Positions 52,819 through 63,210 of a DNA stretch of 64,000 nucleotides are shown here, one piece after another; position 1 is the first letter of the stretch; every line of letters begins with the position of its first letter. This DNA comes from Dyadobacter bucti (GTDB taxonomy: Bacteria > Bacteroidota > Bacteroidia > Cytophagales > Spirosomataceae): assembly GCF_005869225.1 (NCBI RefSeq), contig NZ_SWFP01000002.1:372001-436000 (forward strand). Reading direction: 5' to 3'. The notes under the pieces are model-generated. The model ran no database searches, was not told where the DNA came from, and was given only the letters and a program-made list of their open reading frames with translations. The translations under genes were made by a program, and so were the position numbers.

Positions 52819-54885
52819 TTAACCTGAATGGCCGGCCCGTAATTGCATCAGCAACGCAGCCGCCTCCTTGTTTTCACGGTCGACAGCCAGGATTTTCAGG
52901 GCATATTTCGACACCCCTTCCCGGTTTTCCATTTTGAGATACGCCTGGGCGATCTCGTTTAAAACGGCCACATTGGAGGTATCTGACGACATTGTTCTTT
53001 GCAGGGCAATGATCTTTTCTGCATAATCCTTCACAGGTTTCAGGTTGAAGCCCGAACTATTATTGGCGATGGCATAGTCGAGATAGGGAATAGCCTTTGC
53101 GGGTTGATCCTGTTTTAAATGCAGCACAAAAAGATACCTTGCGATATCAAATGAGGGCGCGAGGGCAAAGGCCTTTTGAAAATAATATAATGCGTTCTTC
53201 TCGTCTTTCAACTCCCCGCACAGCATGGCAGATTTAAGATAAAGCTGCGGGTCCGACGGATATTCGAGGATCAGTGTTTCCACGACAGTCAGGGCCTTTT
53301 TGAAATCCCGGCTTTGGGAATAATGATCATACAGCCCATCCATGGCATCAGACCATTGAATTTTCCGGTTAGCCAGTTCGTAACCCAGCTTTTCTTCCAA
53401 TGTCCTGATCGCAAAAGTACCGGCTTGCATGGATTCGGTAAAAGGCCAGCTGTTTTTCAGCTTCACGATCTTGTAAACGCCCGCAAGCGAATCGGCCGTG
53501 GTAATCGGCATCAGCCTGAGCAAATCTTCTAAACCAATTTCCTGCCGGTCTTGGGTATCGATCAGTTGTGCGCTTTTCAGCGTTTTGTAAAACACATCTG
53601 ACATCAGCGCATATCCTTTCAAATCGGGATGGACATGTTCGAGTATCAGGTTTTCGCCGATCATACCATGGGGCGAAACAGCTTCAAAAGCGGCTTTGGT
53701 ATCTACCAGACGCGTATTCGGATATTTCGCGCAAAGCCGGGTAAGGATGGTATTGAATTCTTCCGGCGCCCGGAAACGCAGACCGTCAAGGTCTCTGGCT
53801 TTGGAAAAATATTCCTTCGCCTGCGCAAAATTCCCGCTGTCATATGCGAGCTTGCCGAGATAATAGTTGCAGGAAGCATTGACATTGTAAATCTGATTGG
53901 CAGCTTTCAGATATTTGTACGCAGCCTGTTTATTGTTAGTATTAAATGCTTTGATCCCGAGATCGTAATTCAGGGAAAATCCGGGGAATTTCAGGCTGTC
54001 CACCGGGAAACTTACGAAGGGTTTCAGGTCCTTTTCGTTGCTGACCAGATTGCTGATAAAAACAGGTATATGATTGTTTTTGAAAAGGTTAAGCGTTTCA
54101 TCCATATTGGCCCTGAACTGCTCCACTCCCCTTTTATACAAAGACGACTGATAGGGGATTTTCTGATCGGCAACCATTTGCTGCATGCGCGTACCCTCCG
54201 GAACAGGCTGCTTTTTTTGCAAAAGACCGGCTGCTTTTTCATATACATTGGTCATCAGCTGCACGATCCGGAACTGGCGCAGATATATGATGAGGTTGAC
54301 CAGATCAGGACTTCCCCCCAGATTTTCCGTAGAGCCTACGCCCAGAGCGCCGTAATATTCGTTGTGCCCGGCATAGATCAGCACAGCATCCGGCTCGTAG
54401 TTCACTACCTCTTTGGCAAACCCCAAAACAGTGTAAGAATTGACCGCCGTGAGGGAAATATTGATGATCTCGAAATTCCGTTCGGGAAAAGTGTGCGTGA
54501 GGCGGTATTGGAGCCATCGGTGAAAAGACCCGTTGTGAAAATAAGGGTAGCCGATAGTCGTCGATTCCCCTAAAACAAAAATCCTGAATGTACCCGATTC
54601 TTTTTTCTTTCTGAACAATTCCCGGTTTCCGGTCGTAGCGTTTTTCTGGTTCACAAAATACCTTCTGGAAGCATCGGGGCTCATCACCAGAAAGTTTTTG
54701 TCCCCCGCATATTCTTCGAAAAGCGCCGGGTCATACCCGTAGCCGGCAATCCTCAGTGCGACTTCAAGAAGCAGTAAGAGAAAAAAAGGGATCAAAAAGC
54801 TGATTGTTTTAAAAATCAGGATTCTCTTCGACCTGCCGGCTGCATCCTGCGGCACCGTTGTCTTTCTTTGGGAATGTCCGGCCAT
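52819..54885 (-). CDS. Membrane-anchored SGNH hydrolase with TPR region
   Basis: 688 residues from the ATG at 54885, chosen because the 13 codons before it start from a TTG that lies within the upstream terminator. A membrane segment (ISFLIPFFLLLLLEVALRIA, ~25-45) is followed by an SGNH/GDSL-like domain: FVLGESTTIGYPY (Ser in a GES block), YAGHNEYYGA (GxND-like block) and HVHPDLKG (His block). Helical TPR-like repeats occur at ~330-360 (YLKAANQIYNVNASCNYYLG) and over the last ~170 residues (PQLYLKSAMLCGELKDEKNA). Perhaps a polysaccharide O-acyl-modifying enzyme; the substrate is unknown. Confidence 0.82.
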   Translation of the reverse strand: MAGHSQRKTTVPQDAAGRSKRILIFKTISFLIPFFLLLLLEVALRIAGYGYDPALFEEYAGDKNFLVMSPDASRRYFVNQKNATTGNRELFRKKKESGTFRIFVLGESTTIGYPYFHNGSFHRWLQYRLTHTFPERNFEIINISLTAVNSYTVLGFAKEVVNYEPDAVLIYAGHNEYYGALGVGSTENLGGSPDLVNLIIYLRQFRIVQLMTNVYEKAAGLLQKKQPVPEGTRMQQMVADQKIPYQSSLYKRGVEQFRANMDETLNLFKNNHIPVFISNLVSNEKDLKPFVSFPVDSLKFPGFSLNYDLGIKAFNTNNKQAAYKYLKAANQIYNVNASCNYYLGKLAYDSGNFAQAKEYFSKARDLDGLRFRAPEEFNTILTRLCAKYPNTRLVDTKAAFEAVSPHGMIGENLILEHVHPDLKGYALMSDVFYKTLKSAQLIDTQDRQEIGLEDLLRLMPITTADSLAGVYKIVKLKNSWPFTESMQAGTFAIRTLEEKLGYELANRKIQWSDAMDGLYDHYSQSRDFKKALTVVETLILEYPSDPQLYLKSAMLCGELKDEKNALYYFQKAFALAPSFDIARYLFVLHLKQDQPAKAIPYLDYAIANNSSGFNLKPVKDYAEKIIALQRTMSSDTSNVAVLNEIAQAYLKMENREGVSKYALKILAVDRENKEAAALLMQLRAGHSG

Positions 54886-54922
54886 CGGGAAGTGTGAAAC
54901 TTGGATAGAAAGTGCAGTATGC

Positions 54923-54961
54923 AAAATAGTTTAACCATACCTCAAAGGCATGATTAAACTA
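54923..54961 (-). terminator. Terminator of the SusC/SusD operon
   Basis: On the minus strand TAGTTTAATCATGCCT pairs with AGGTATGGTTAAACTA (two wobble or mismatch positions) around a 3-nt loop, followed by TTTTG. It lies 27 bp after the SusD stop codon and directly before the SGNH gene. Confidence 0.75.
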
Positions 54962-54987
54962 CTTGTGCTATCGGGATATGTTGATTT

Positions 54988-56520
54988 TCAATACCCTTCA
55001 TTTTGAACCCATTTCGGGTTCCGCGTCATTTCATTGAACGGTATAGGCGCCAGATATTTCTGACTGAAATTCGTCGAAGCAGGGATAGGATTTTCCAGCG
55101 GGCTGCGTTCAGCAACGATTTTTGGCAACAGTTGCAGACGGACTATATCAAACCACCGTACCCCGAACTCCCCGGCAAATTCGTATGCCCTTTCATAAAC
55201 CACCGAGTCGCGGAAGGCTGCGGCGGATAGTCCTGTTTTCAGGTTGGGCAATCCGGCACGTTTCCTCACCTGGTTGATCGCATCATAGCTCGCGGCCGTA
55301 GGTCCGCCCCCCGCCATTGCAGACGCTTCGGCATAAGCCAGCAGCACCAGCGGGTAGCGAATGATGTCGTAGACTTTGTTGGTGCTCGGGTTAATGGAAA
55401 GGATAGCAGTCTCTGTTTCGCTAACTCCGTCACCGTTCAGACCTGCCCTGAATTTCTTGTAATAAGGGTGCCCTGCATGTGTTTCAGGAGAATCCCAAGG
55501 CACTAGCTTGAAAGTTTTACCGTCGGGCTGGCGGAGCTTGAGGGTCGTGTAAAAAGTATCGTCCGTCCGTTTGCAAACAGGTGCTTTTTTATAAAAGTTA
55601 ATCTCAGGATAATAATCATCCCAGCCACTTGAACTGTTCACAGCTACTTCATCCAGCGGCACGCAGGATGATCCCGAACTGCGCAACGGCAGTCCTCCGT
55701 TCACATTATACTGTAGCCCGAATATAGATTCCGAACTGTTATTAGTGGTAAAAACGGTTGCATACGGCGTATTCAGGTTGTACTGTCCTGATTGGATGAT
55801 TGCATCTGCTTCCGTCGCAGCAAGTGCATAATTGCTCGCCTGGTTCAGCGGCCAGCCAGTCATACTCAGGTACACATCCGCCAGCAGCGAACCGGCCGCC
55901 ATTTTGTTGGCTTTGCCAGGTTGCCCCGGGAAAGACGCAGGCAGCAGTTCTTTCGCTTTTTACAGGTCGTCAATAATCGCCGCATATACTTTTTCAACCG
56001 GGTCTCGGTCCGGGCGGTCGTCCACGTCAATAGGCGTAAGAATCACAGGCACAGGCCCGAAAGTCCTTACCAGGTAATAGTAACCCAATGCCCGCAGAAA
56101 ATAGGCCTGCCCTGCCGACTGATTTTTCAGCTCGTCCGTGGAAGTAACCTTCCCGTAGTTGGCGATCACATTATTGGCCTGATAAATACCCTGCCATGGT
56201 CCCTGCCACTGCGCTACCATGCTTCCGTTGGCACTGCCTCCGCTGAGCCGGTCGAAAAGGCGGAAATCTTCTTTGTTCAGTCCGGGATCGGTAGTAAAAT
56301 CATCCGATCCGAAATAAGATGTGCTTCTGTTGGTAAACCCCCAGGCACCGTCTCTTGCAAACTGAATATATATGGCGGATACCGCCCCGTCCAGATCGGA
56401 CTGGGTCTTGAAATAGGTTCCCGGCGTCAGGTTCGCCTTCGGGTCTTCTTCCAGATTCTGGCATCCGGAAAACAATCCGAAGACCGCCACTGCTGTTAGT
56501 ATTGAATATTTTATGTCCAT
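54988..56520 (-). pseudogene. SusD/RagB-family outer-membrane lipoprotein interrupted by an in-frame TAA
   Basis: The frame from ATG 56520 starts with a lipoprotein signal (SILTAVAVFGLFSGCQNLEE; Cys after LFSG) and SusD N-terminal features (GTYFKTQSDLDGAVSAIYIQ; QAYFLRALGYYYLVRTFGPV). It stops at TAA 55960-55962, then continues in the same frame with typical SusD sequence (KAKELLPASFPGQPGKANKM) to the stop at 54988. The C-terminal half has KRAGLPNLKTGLS and the usual ending LAPIPFNEMTRNPKWVQNEG. The stop falls where a Gln is expected (IIDDL-stop-KAKELL), consistent with CAA changing to TAA. SusD binds glycan or other ligands for the SusC transporter. A sequencing error or readthrough is possible. 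Confidence 0.9.
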
Positions 56521-56562
56521 AGTATTATGTTTTAGCATGATATGAAACTGACAGCCTGTTTT

Positions 56563-59500
56563 TTAAAACCCTACCCTTAACCCGGCTGTGTAGGTTTTTG
56601 CATTCGGAATTACACCCATCTCCAAGCCCTGTGTGATGGCATTGAAACCGTTTGATACCTCTGGGTCATAACCCGGATATTTCGTGATCATAAACAGGTT
56701 CTGGCTGCTCACATATACTTCCAGGCTGCGCAGCTTGATTTTGCTCAGCACCGAAGTCGGGATTTTATAAGCCAGGGAAAGGTTTTTAAGTTTGATGTAG
56801 CTCGCATCGTATACATACCTGCTGCTGTTATTGAAATTTTTGCTGGTATTGCTGAAAGCAGGATTGTCCGTTTCTTTTTCAGCGGTCCACATTTCAAGCG
56901 CCTCGGTGGTAGTAGCATTCCGCTGGTCGCCCAGGCCTCCCCACAGATAAGCCAGTGTTTGCGAATAGATCTGGTTTCCGTGCGTTCCCTGGAACATGAA
57001 GCTCAATGTGAAATTGCCGTAGCTTACATCATTGATAAAACCGAATGAATATTTCGGCGTTCCGTTCCCGATCGACATTCTGTCTGTGGCTGTGTAGGCG
57101 TGGTCACCGTCCACGTCGGTATATTTGGCATCTCCGGGTTTCATCCCGTATAATTCCGCCTGTTCGGCCTCGCTTGTTTTCCAGGTACCCAAAAACTGGT
57201 AGCCGTAAAATTCGCCCAGAGGCCTTCCTACCCGCAAAATAGATGCACTGTTTCCGGCTGACCCGACTCCGTTGACAATCACATCATCCAGCCCGCCCAG
57301 GTCAACTACTTTGTTACGGTTAAAAGAGATGTTGAAATTACTGGTCCATCTTAGCTTCCCGGTCGAAACTGGAGTTCCGCCCAGCGAAAACTCGATTCCC
57401 TTGTTTTCGACACTTCCGATGTTCCTCAGATAATTTCCGCCACCCATGTAAAAAGGCGCCTGGTAATTATACAGCAGATTGGTAATGTTCTTTTTGTAGG
57501 CATCCGCAGTAAAAGTAAGCCGGCCTCTCAGAAAAGATGCGTCCAGACCTATGTCATATTGTTCCGTAGTCTCCCATTTCAGGTTTGCAGATACCGGTGA
57601 CCCGAGCGGGGTGGCGACACTGGCCGTAGTTCCGTCGTAATAATATGCTGGCTGCCCTCCACCGGTTGTGATCTGCGCGATGGTCGCGTAAGCGCCTACC
57701 GCCTGGTTACCAGTCTGACCGTAACTTGCACGGAGTTTCAGATCCGAAAACAATGTAGAGCTTTTCATAAAATCCTCGTTCGCCAGATTCCAGCCCAATG
57801 CCACAGAAGGAAAAGTACTGTATTTCTGGGTTAAGTGCGACGAACCGTCGGTACGCACACTGGCCGTCAGCAGATATTTATCTTTATAAGAATAGTTCAC
57901 CCGGCCCATGTAAGACTGCAACCCGTCGGCAGAGTAGCCCGAAGAAGTCTGCTGGGTAGCACCCAGACTCAGGTTATAATAGCCCAGCGAATAGGACGAC
58001 AGGTTATTGGAACGTGCATTGATATTGGTATTCTGACCGTTTTGCTGCTCGTAAAGCGCTGTGACCGTCACGGCATGATCTCCGAAATTTTTCTTGTAGG
58101 TCAGGAAATTGCTGTTCTGGAAAAATCTTCCTTTCGAAGCATTTCCTTCCGCATACAACACGCCATTCCCTGTTCCGGGACCATACAGATTCTGTCCGAA
58201 CTGGGATGATACCTGGTAGGTGTTAATGGTCGTGAAAGTCAGTCCTTCCAGGATTTTGTATGTCAGGATCGCGGTACCGGTGATATTGGACGAGCTGTTG
58301 TCGGCATGCTGACGCGTTGCCCGGGCAATCGGGCTATACTGGATGGAACCATACGGTGCGGTAAAATTGAATTCGCCGGTAGCCGGGTCGCGGACAGGAG
58401 TCGTAGGATCCCATTCTGTGGCTTGAGTAAAAGGGTCGGTCAGGTCACCGGAGTAATTGTTGTTCCGGCTGCTGGGAAGTACCGTTGCGATATTGAATTT
58501 CAGATCGAGCCGGTTAGTCAGCTTGGCATCAATGTTTGCCCGCAGCGTGGTCCTTTTGTAATATTGATTCAATATCAGCCCCGGCTGGTCCAGATAATTG
58601 GCCGAAAGCAGATACCTGATATTCGACGATCCGCCGGAAACATCAAGCTGGTAGTTCTGGATCCAGGGTTCGGTGTGCAATTCATCCTGCCAGTCGGTTC
58701 CTCCGCTTGCACGCAGCGCATTTAATCTTTCGTCGGAAAACGCCGGCGGATTACCGGTTGATGCAAACTGGGTATTTACCGTTCTTGCAAAATCATAGGC
58801 GTTCATCAGGTCGAGCTTGCGCGGCATGCTGGCTTTGCTGAACCACGTACTGAAATTAACCCTCGCCTTACCTTCCTGGCCCGTTTTGGTAGTGATCAAA
58901 ACCACACCATTTGAACCTCTGGAACCATAAATCGCTGCGGAAGATGCGTCCTTTAATATTTCAAGTGATTCAATATCATTGGGATTGATGGATTCAATGT
59001 TTCCGCCCACAAACCCGTCAATCACATAAAGCGGTTCGTTGGAGCCTGTAATGGAGTTCGCTCCCCTGATCCGTACATTCAGGCCACGCCCCGGCTGGCC
59101 ACTTGAACTGGAGACCGTCACGCCGGAAGTAGTACCCTGCAAAGCCTGCTCTACCCGTACCAGCGGTCTTTTGGCAATTTCTTTGGCAGAAACCGTACTC
59201 GACGACCCGGTTACATCACTTTTGCGCTGCTCCCCATAACCAACTACCACCACTTCTTCCAGGCCTTTTTCGCTGACGTTCAAGGTTACGTTTAAGGTAG
59301 TACGGCCACCCGCAGCAATTTCCTGGCTTTCATACCCCACAAAACTGAAAACCAGCACGGGATCATTGCTTCCATCAGGAATTTCAAGACTGTACAGCCC
59401 TTCGGCATCCGACGTTGTACCTCTTTGTGTGTTTTTCAAAACAATGCTCACACCAGGCAGCGGATCATTTTTTTCATCGACAACCTTACCTTTGATAGTG

Positions 59501-59964
59501 ATCACTGCAGGGGCGGTTTCACGTTCAGGACTCTTGTAGTTCACCTCGCGTCCTACCTCCGGCTCCGGCTCTACAACGGGCTGAAGCGTCTGTCTGATAG
59601 CCTGCTTAAGTTCTTTTACAGACCCTGAATCTGCATCTTTGGGAAAGATCGCATAAATTTTCCCATGCTTTTTAAAATGAAGGCCATTGGCTTTCAAAAC
59701 CCTTTCCAGCGTTTCATCGATGGCCTCACCTGCCTTGTACTGATATTGTACCTGCAATGATTTAATCTTTTCATTGTGGTACATAAAATATACAGAGTGT
59801 TTCTTTTCAAGATCTCTCAGCACCTGATCGAGGCTCCGGTAAAGCGTCTGCGACACCTCCCCCGATTTGGGTGCTTGCCCGCGTGCAAATATCTGGGCAT
59901 CCGCGGCGGAATGGCAAAAACAGATCAGTCCCAGCATAAGTAGGTTAATCTTTTTCATGAGCAT
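56563..59964 (-). CDS. SusC/RagA-family TonB-linked outer-membrane transporter
   Basis: 1133 residues. Signal peptide (LLMLGLICFCHSAADAQ), then an STN domain (~40-115: SVYFMYHNEKIKSLQVQYQY) that can signal to an anti-sigma factor. A carboxypeptidase-like beta-sandwich follows (~155-240: VVDEKNDPLPGVSIVLKNTQ), then the plug with VVVVGYGEQRKSDVTGSSST and RGANSITGSNEPLYVIDGF, and a ~900-residue barrel ending in GLRVGF. It imports a ligand captured by SusD, energised by TonB. An ATG two codons inside (59958) is an equally good start. It lies between fecR and susD on the same strand. Confidence 0.96.
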   Translation of the reverse strand: MLMKKINLLMLGLICFCHSAADAQIFARGQAPKSGEVSQTLYRSLDQVLRDLEKKHSVYFMYHNEKIKSLQVQYQYKAGEAIDETLERVLKANGLHFKKHGKIYAIFPKDADSGSVKELKQAIRQTLQPVVEPEPEVGREVNYKSPERETAPAVITIKGKVVDEKNDPLPGVSIVLKNTQRGTTSDAEGLYSLEIPDGSNDPVLVFSFVGYESQEIAAGGRTTLNVTLNVSEKGLEEVVVVGYGEQRKSDVTGSSSTVSAKEIAKRPLVRVEQALQGTTSGVTVSSSSGQPGRGLNVRIRGANSITGSNEPLYVIDGFVGGNIESINPNDIESLEILKDASSAAIYGSRGSNGVVLITTKTGQEGKARVNFSTWFSKASMPRKLDLMNAYDFARTVNTQFASTGNPPAFSDERLNALRASGGTDWQDELHTEPWIQNYQLDVSGGSSNIRYLLSANYLDQPGLILNQYYKRTTLRANIDAKLTNRLDLKFNIATVLPSSRNNNYSGDLTDPFTQATEWDPTTPVRDPATGEFNFTAPYGSIQYSPIARATRQHADNSSSNITGTAILTYKILEGLTFTTINTYQVSSQFGQNLYGPGTGNGVLYAEGNASKGRFFQNSNFLTYKKNFGDHAVTVTALYEQQNGQNTNINARSNNLSSYSLGYYNLSLGATQQTSSGYSADGLQSYMGRVNYSYKDKYLLTASVRTDGSSHLTQKYSTFPSVALGWNLANEDFMKSSTLFSDLKLRASYGQTGNQAVGAYATIAQITTGGGQPAYYYDGTTASVATPLGSPVSANLKWETTEQYDIGLDASFLRGRLTFTADAYKKNITNLLYNYQAPFYMGGGNYLRNIGSVENKGIEFSLGGTPVSTGKLRWTSNFNISFNRNKVVDLGGLDDVIVNGVGSAGNSASILRVGRPLGEFYGYQFLGTWKTSEAEQAELYGMKPGDAKYTDVDGDHAYTATDRMSIGNGTPKYSFGFINDVSYGNFTLSFMFQGTHGNQIYSQTLAYLWGGLGDQRNATTTEALEMWTAEKETDNPAFSNTSKNFNNSSRYVYDASYIKLKNLSLAYKIPTSVLSKIKLRSLEVYVSSQNLFMITKYPGYDPEVSNGFNAITQGLEMGVIPNAKTYTAGLRVGF

Positions 59965-60008
59965 TCATTTAAAGTTTTGGTATAATGGTTCATTTGAAGG
60001 TTTCTTGA

Positions 60009-61016
60009 TCATCTGGTATTGATTGTTACATCGTCTTGCTGTCGGGTTATGGTTACGGGTAAAATACTTTCGAGCGCATCGAGGAGATCTTCCATATCGT
60101 CGGTGGGTACGATGCCGGTTACTTTCTTGAGGCGTAAAGAGTCGTCGGCAATGGTGACGGTTACGCCATACGTTTCCTGAATAAGAGCAGTGATATCTTC
60201 TAGGGAGGTGTCGTTTAAAGTCCAGCGGTTGTTTTTCCAGGAATAAACCGGGGAAACATCCGGTACATGGCACATAGAAAGCTTCTGACTTTTGCTGGAG
60301 AAATTAACAAGATCTCCCGGTTTCATCCGGATTTCCTTTTCCCTGCCTTTTTCGTTCAGGTACAGGTGCACAGATCCTTCGCTCAATGCTACGTGCGTCT
60401 GGTCTTTCCGCGTGTTCACATTGAACTGGGTACCTCTTACTTCAATATTCAGGTCCTGCGTATGCACAGTAAATTTGACGGGCCGGCCGTCCCTTTTCAT
60501 TTTACTGACATAGAAAAATGCCTCTCCCGTAAGCCAGACTTCCCTTTCCCTCGGCTGTCCCCAATCGTCGGAAATCCGCAGGCGGGAATTTGCATTCAGC
60601 GTGACAAGCGATCCGTCGGGAAGAAGTACACGCCGCGATTCCCCGTATGCAGTCCGGTAGGTCTGGTTCCGCACCTTTTTGTAGAAGTAGCCCCCGAACG
60701 CAACAATAAGAAAGGCAACGGCCGCAGCAAGCTTCATCCAGAACTTCGCCTTGCCGAGCGGCAGGATTTTGGGTTGTCTGCCACTTTCAATTTTCTCCCA
60801 CATTCGGTCTATGGCAGCAGATGAAGGAGGTACCCCGTCTTCTGAGGATGCGAGCAGGACCAGCTGGCGTGCCATTTCGATATCCTTGCTTTTGTATGGA
60901 TTGTTACGTAACCAATCCAGCCAGAAAGCCTCAGTTTCAGGATCAGGTTCCAGCACCCAGCGACAGAAAAAAGCGTCCAGCGCAAAATCCTCTGGTTCAA
61001 ATGACAAATAATTCAT
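60009..61016 (-). CDS. FecR-family anti-sigma factor
   Basis: 335 residues. A short cytoplasmic N-terminal domain (FALDAFFCRWVLEPDPETEA) is followed by one membrane segment (FWMKLAAAVAFLIVAFGGYF, ~87-107). The FecR domain (~110-215: RVLLPDGSLVTLNANSRLRI; GRPVKFTVHTQDLNIEVRG; TQFNVNTRKDQTHVALSEG) and a C-terminal DUF4974 domain (~255-335: LNDTSLEDITALIQETYGV) complete it. It controls an ECF sigma factor in response to the STN domain of the SusC transporter encoded 45 bp downstream. The likely partner sigma gene is 2.2 kb upstream, beyond a repeat array. Confidence 0.95.
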   Translation of the reverse strand: MNYLSFEPEDFALDAFFCRWVLEPDPETEAFWLDWLRNNPYKSKDIEMARQLVLLASSEDGVPPSSAAIDRMWEKIESGRQPKILPLGKAKFWMKLAAAVAFLIVAFGGYFYKKVRNQTYRTAYGESRRVLLPDGSLVTLNANSRLRISDDWGQPREREVWLTGEAFFYVSKMKRDGRPVKFTVHTQDLNIEVRGTQFNVNTRKDQTHVALSEGSVHLYLNEKGREKEIRMKPGDLVNFSSKSQKLSMCHVPDVSPVYSWKNNRWTLNDTSLEDITALIQETYGVTVTIADDSLRLKKVTGIVPTDDMEDLLDALESILPVTITRQQDDVTINTR

Positions 61017-61114
61017 AGAAAAATCTATTTTCTCCTCTTATTCATCAAATGGGGGAAATCGGAACAGATTACCCCAGGAATTAAACTTTTTTTTGGAATA
61101 TTTAAATTTTTTGA

Positions 61115-63112
61115 GAGAAATGGTTGATTTTCAATGGCATTGTTGGCTGGATGTCACCCCGTCGGGGTTACGGTTCGGATCCAATCTAATTATCTATAAT
61201 AATTTCATCCCTTCGGGATTATTTGGGCAAATGCTTCTGGAAAAGAACAACAAAAGCCCAAAGGGCTGAATTTTTTGTAACAGAACTGACGTAGCAACTT
61301 GATTCAGAACCCCGTCGGGGGTGACATCTGGCCGATAAGTGCCGAGCAATTTCGTTATCGCTATGCGGTCAAACACCGTGTGACGCCCGGATGTAGCTGA
61401 AAACTACGCCCAACTTGAGAAATGGTTGATTTTCAATGGCATTGTTGGCTGGATGTCACCCCGTCGGGGTTGCGGTTCGGATCCAATCTAATTATCTATA
61501 ATAATTTCATCCCTTCGGGATTATTTGGGCGAATGCTTCTGGAAAGAATAACAGAAGCGCAAAGGGCTGAAATTTTTGTAACAGAACCGACATAACGATG
61601 ATTCAGAAACCCGTCAGGGGTGACAGATTCGCCGAGACAATAAACTTCCCGTCAAAAAGCCCAGAGGGCTGAAATTTTGTAACAGAACCGACATAACAAT
61701 ATGATTCAGAAACCCCGTCAGGGGTGACATCTGGCCGATAAGTACTGAGCAACGTCGTTATCGCTATGCGGTCAAAGACCGCGTGACGCTCGGACGTAGC
61801 TAAAAACTACGCCCAACTTGAGAAATGGTTGATTTTCAATGGCATTGTTGGCTGGATGTCACCCCGTCGGGGTTACGGTTCGCACCCAATCTAATTATCT
61901 ATAATAATTTCATCCCTTCGGGATTATTTGGGCGAATGCTTCTGGAAAGAAATAACAAAAGCCCAGGGGGCTGAAATTTTTGTAACACAACCGACATAAC
62001 AAATTGATTCAGAAACCCCGTCAGGGGTGACAGATTCGCCGAGACAATCAATTTCCGTCAAAAGCCCAGAGGGCTGAAATTTTTGTAACAGAACCGACAT
62101 AACAAATTGATTGGGAACCACGTCAGGGGTGACATCTGGCCGATAAGTGCCGAGCAATTTCGTTATCGCTATGCGGTCAAACACCGCGTGACGCTCGGAC
62201 GTGGCTGAAAACTACGCCCAACTTGAGAAATGGTTGATTTTCAATGGCATTGTTGGCTGGATGCCACCCCGTCGGGGTTGCGGTTCGGATCCAATCTAAT
62301 TCTATAATAATTTCATCCCGTCGGGATTATTTGGGCGAATGCTTCTGAAAAGGAACAACAAGCCCAGAGGGCTGAAATTTTTGTAACAGAACCGACATAA
62401 CAAATTGATTCAGAAATCCCGTCAGGGGTGACAGATTCGCCGAGACAATCAATTTCCGTCAAAAGCCCAGAGGGCTGAAATTTTTGTAACACAACGGACA
62501 TAACAAATTGATTCAGAAACCCGTCAGGGGTGACATCTGGCCGATAAGTGCCGAGCAATTTCGTTATCGCTACGCGGTCAAACACCGTGTGACGCTTGGA
62601 CGTAGCTGAAAACTACGCCCAACTTGAGAAATGGTTGATTTTCAATGGCATTGTTGGCTGGATGCCACCCCGTCGGGGTTACGGTTCGCATCCAATCTAA
62701 TTATCTATAATAATTTCATCCCTTCGGGATTATTTGGGCGAATGCTTCTGGAAAGAAATAACAAAAGCCCAGGGGGCTGAAATTTTTGTAACACAACCGA
62801 CATAACAAATTGATTCAGAAACCCCGTCAGGGGTGACAGATTCGCCGAGACAATCAATTTCAGTCGAAAGCCCAGAGGGCTGAAATTTTTATAACAGATT
62901 GACGTAACAACTTGATTCAGAACCCCGTCAGGGGTGACAGATTCGCCGAGACAATCAATTTCAGTCAAAAGCCCAGAGGCCTGAAATTTTTGTAACAGCT
63001 CTGACGTAACAAATTAATTCAGAACCCCGTCAGGGGTGACATCTGGCCGATAAGTGCCGAGCAATTTCGTTATCGCTATGCGGTCAAAGACCGCGTGACG
63101 CTCGGACGTACG
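61115..63112. repeat. Nested tandem repeat array of hairpin motifs
   Basis: Five copies of a long unit begin at about 61115, 61417, 61820, 62225 and 62626 (first bases GAGAAATGGTTGATTTTCAA). Spacings are 302, 403, 405 and 401 bp, and the last unit runs ~485 bp. Each unit carries small palindromes: CCCCGTCGGGG, ATCCCTTCGGGAT, AGCCCAGAGGGCT, CCCCGTCAGGGG. Inside each unit a ~100-bp subunit (from AGCCCAGAGGGCTGAAA to CCCCGTCAGGGGTGACA) occurs 1, 2, 2, 2 and 3 times in order. Open frames through it are repeats of one another and are not called as genes. It separates the ECF sigma gene from fecR. Confidence 0.95.
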
Positions 63113-63210
63113 GGGCCGAACTGCGGTTACAAACTAAGCCCCACTTGCACGTACACTAAAAAAACATCACATGACCTCATGACAATACATGCCCTTGTAA
63201 CTCTCCCACC

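Noticed and set aside
53629..54573. Plus-strand 314-codon frame
   Set aside because: It lies fully antisense to the SGNH/TPR gene, whose domains are clear; composition is unlike a protein gene.
61194..62968. Several similar minus-strand frames of 60-90 codons (MFDRIAITKLLGTY...)
   Set aside because: They are the repeat units of the tandem array read through; the similarity is that of the DNA repeats and no family or start signal supports them.
61115..63112. CRISPR array or ribosomal/tRNA repeat
   Set aside because: Units of 300-485 bp are alike throughout with no variable spacers; the GGTTCGGATCC string that looks like a tRNA T-loop has no acceptor stem or anticodon arm around it.
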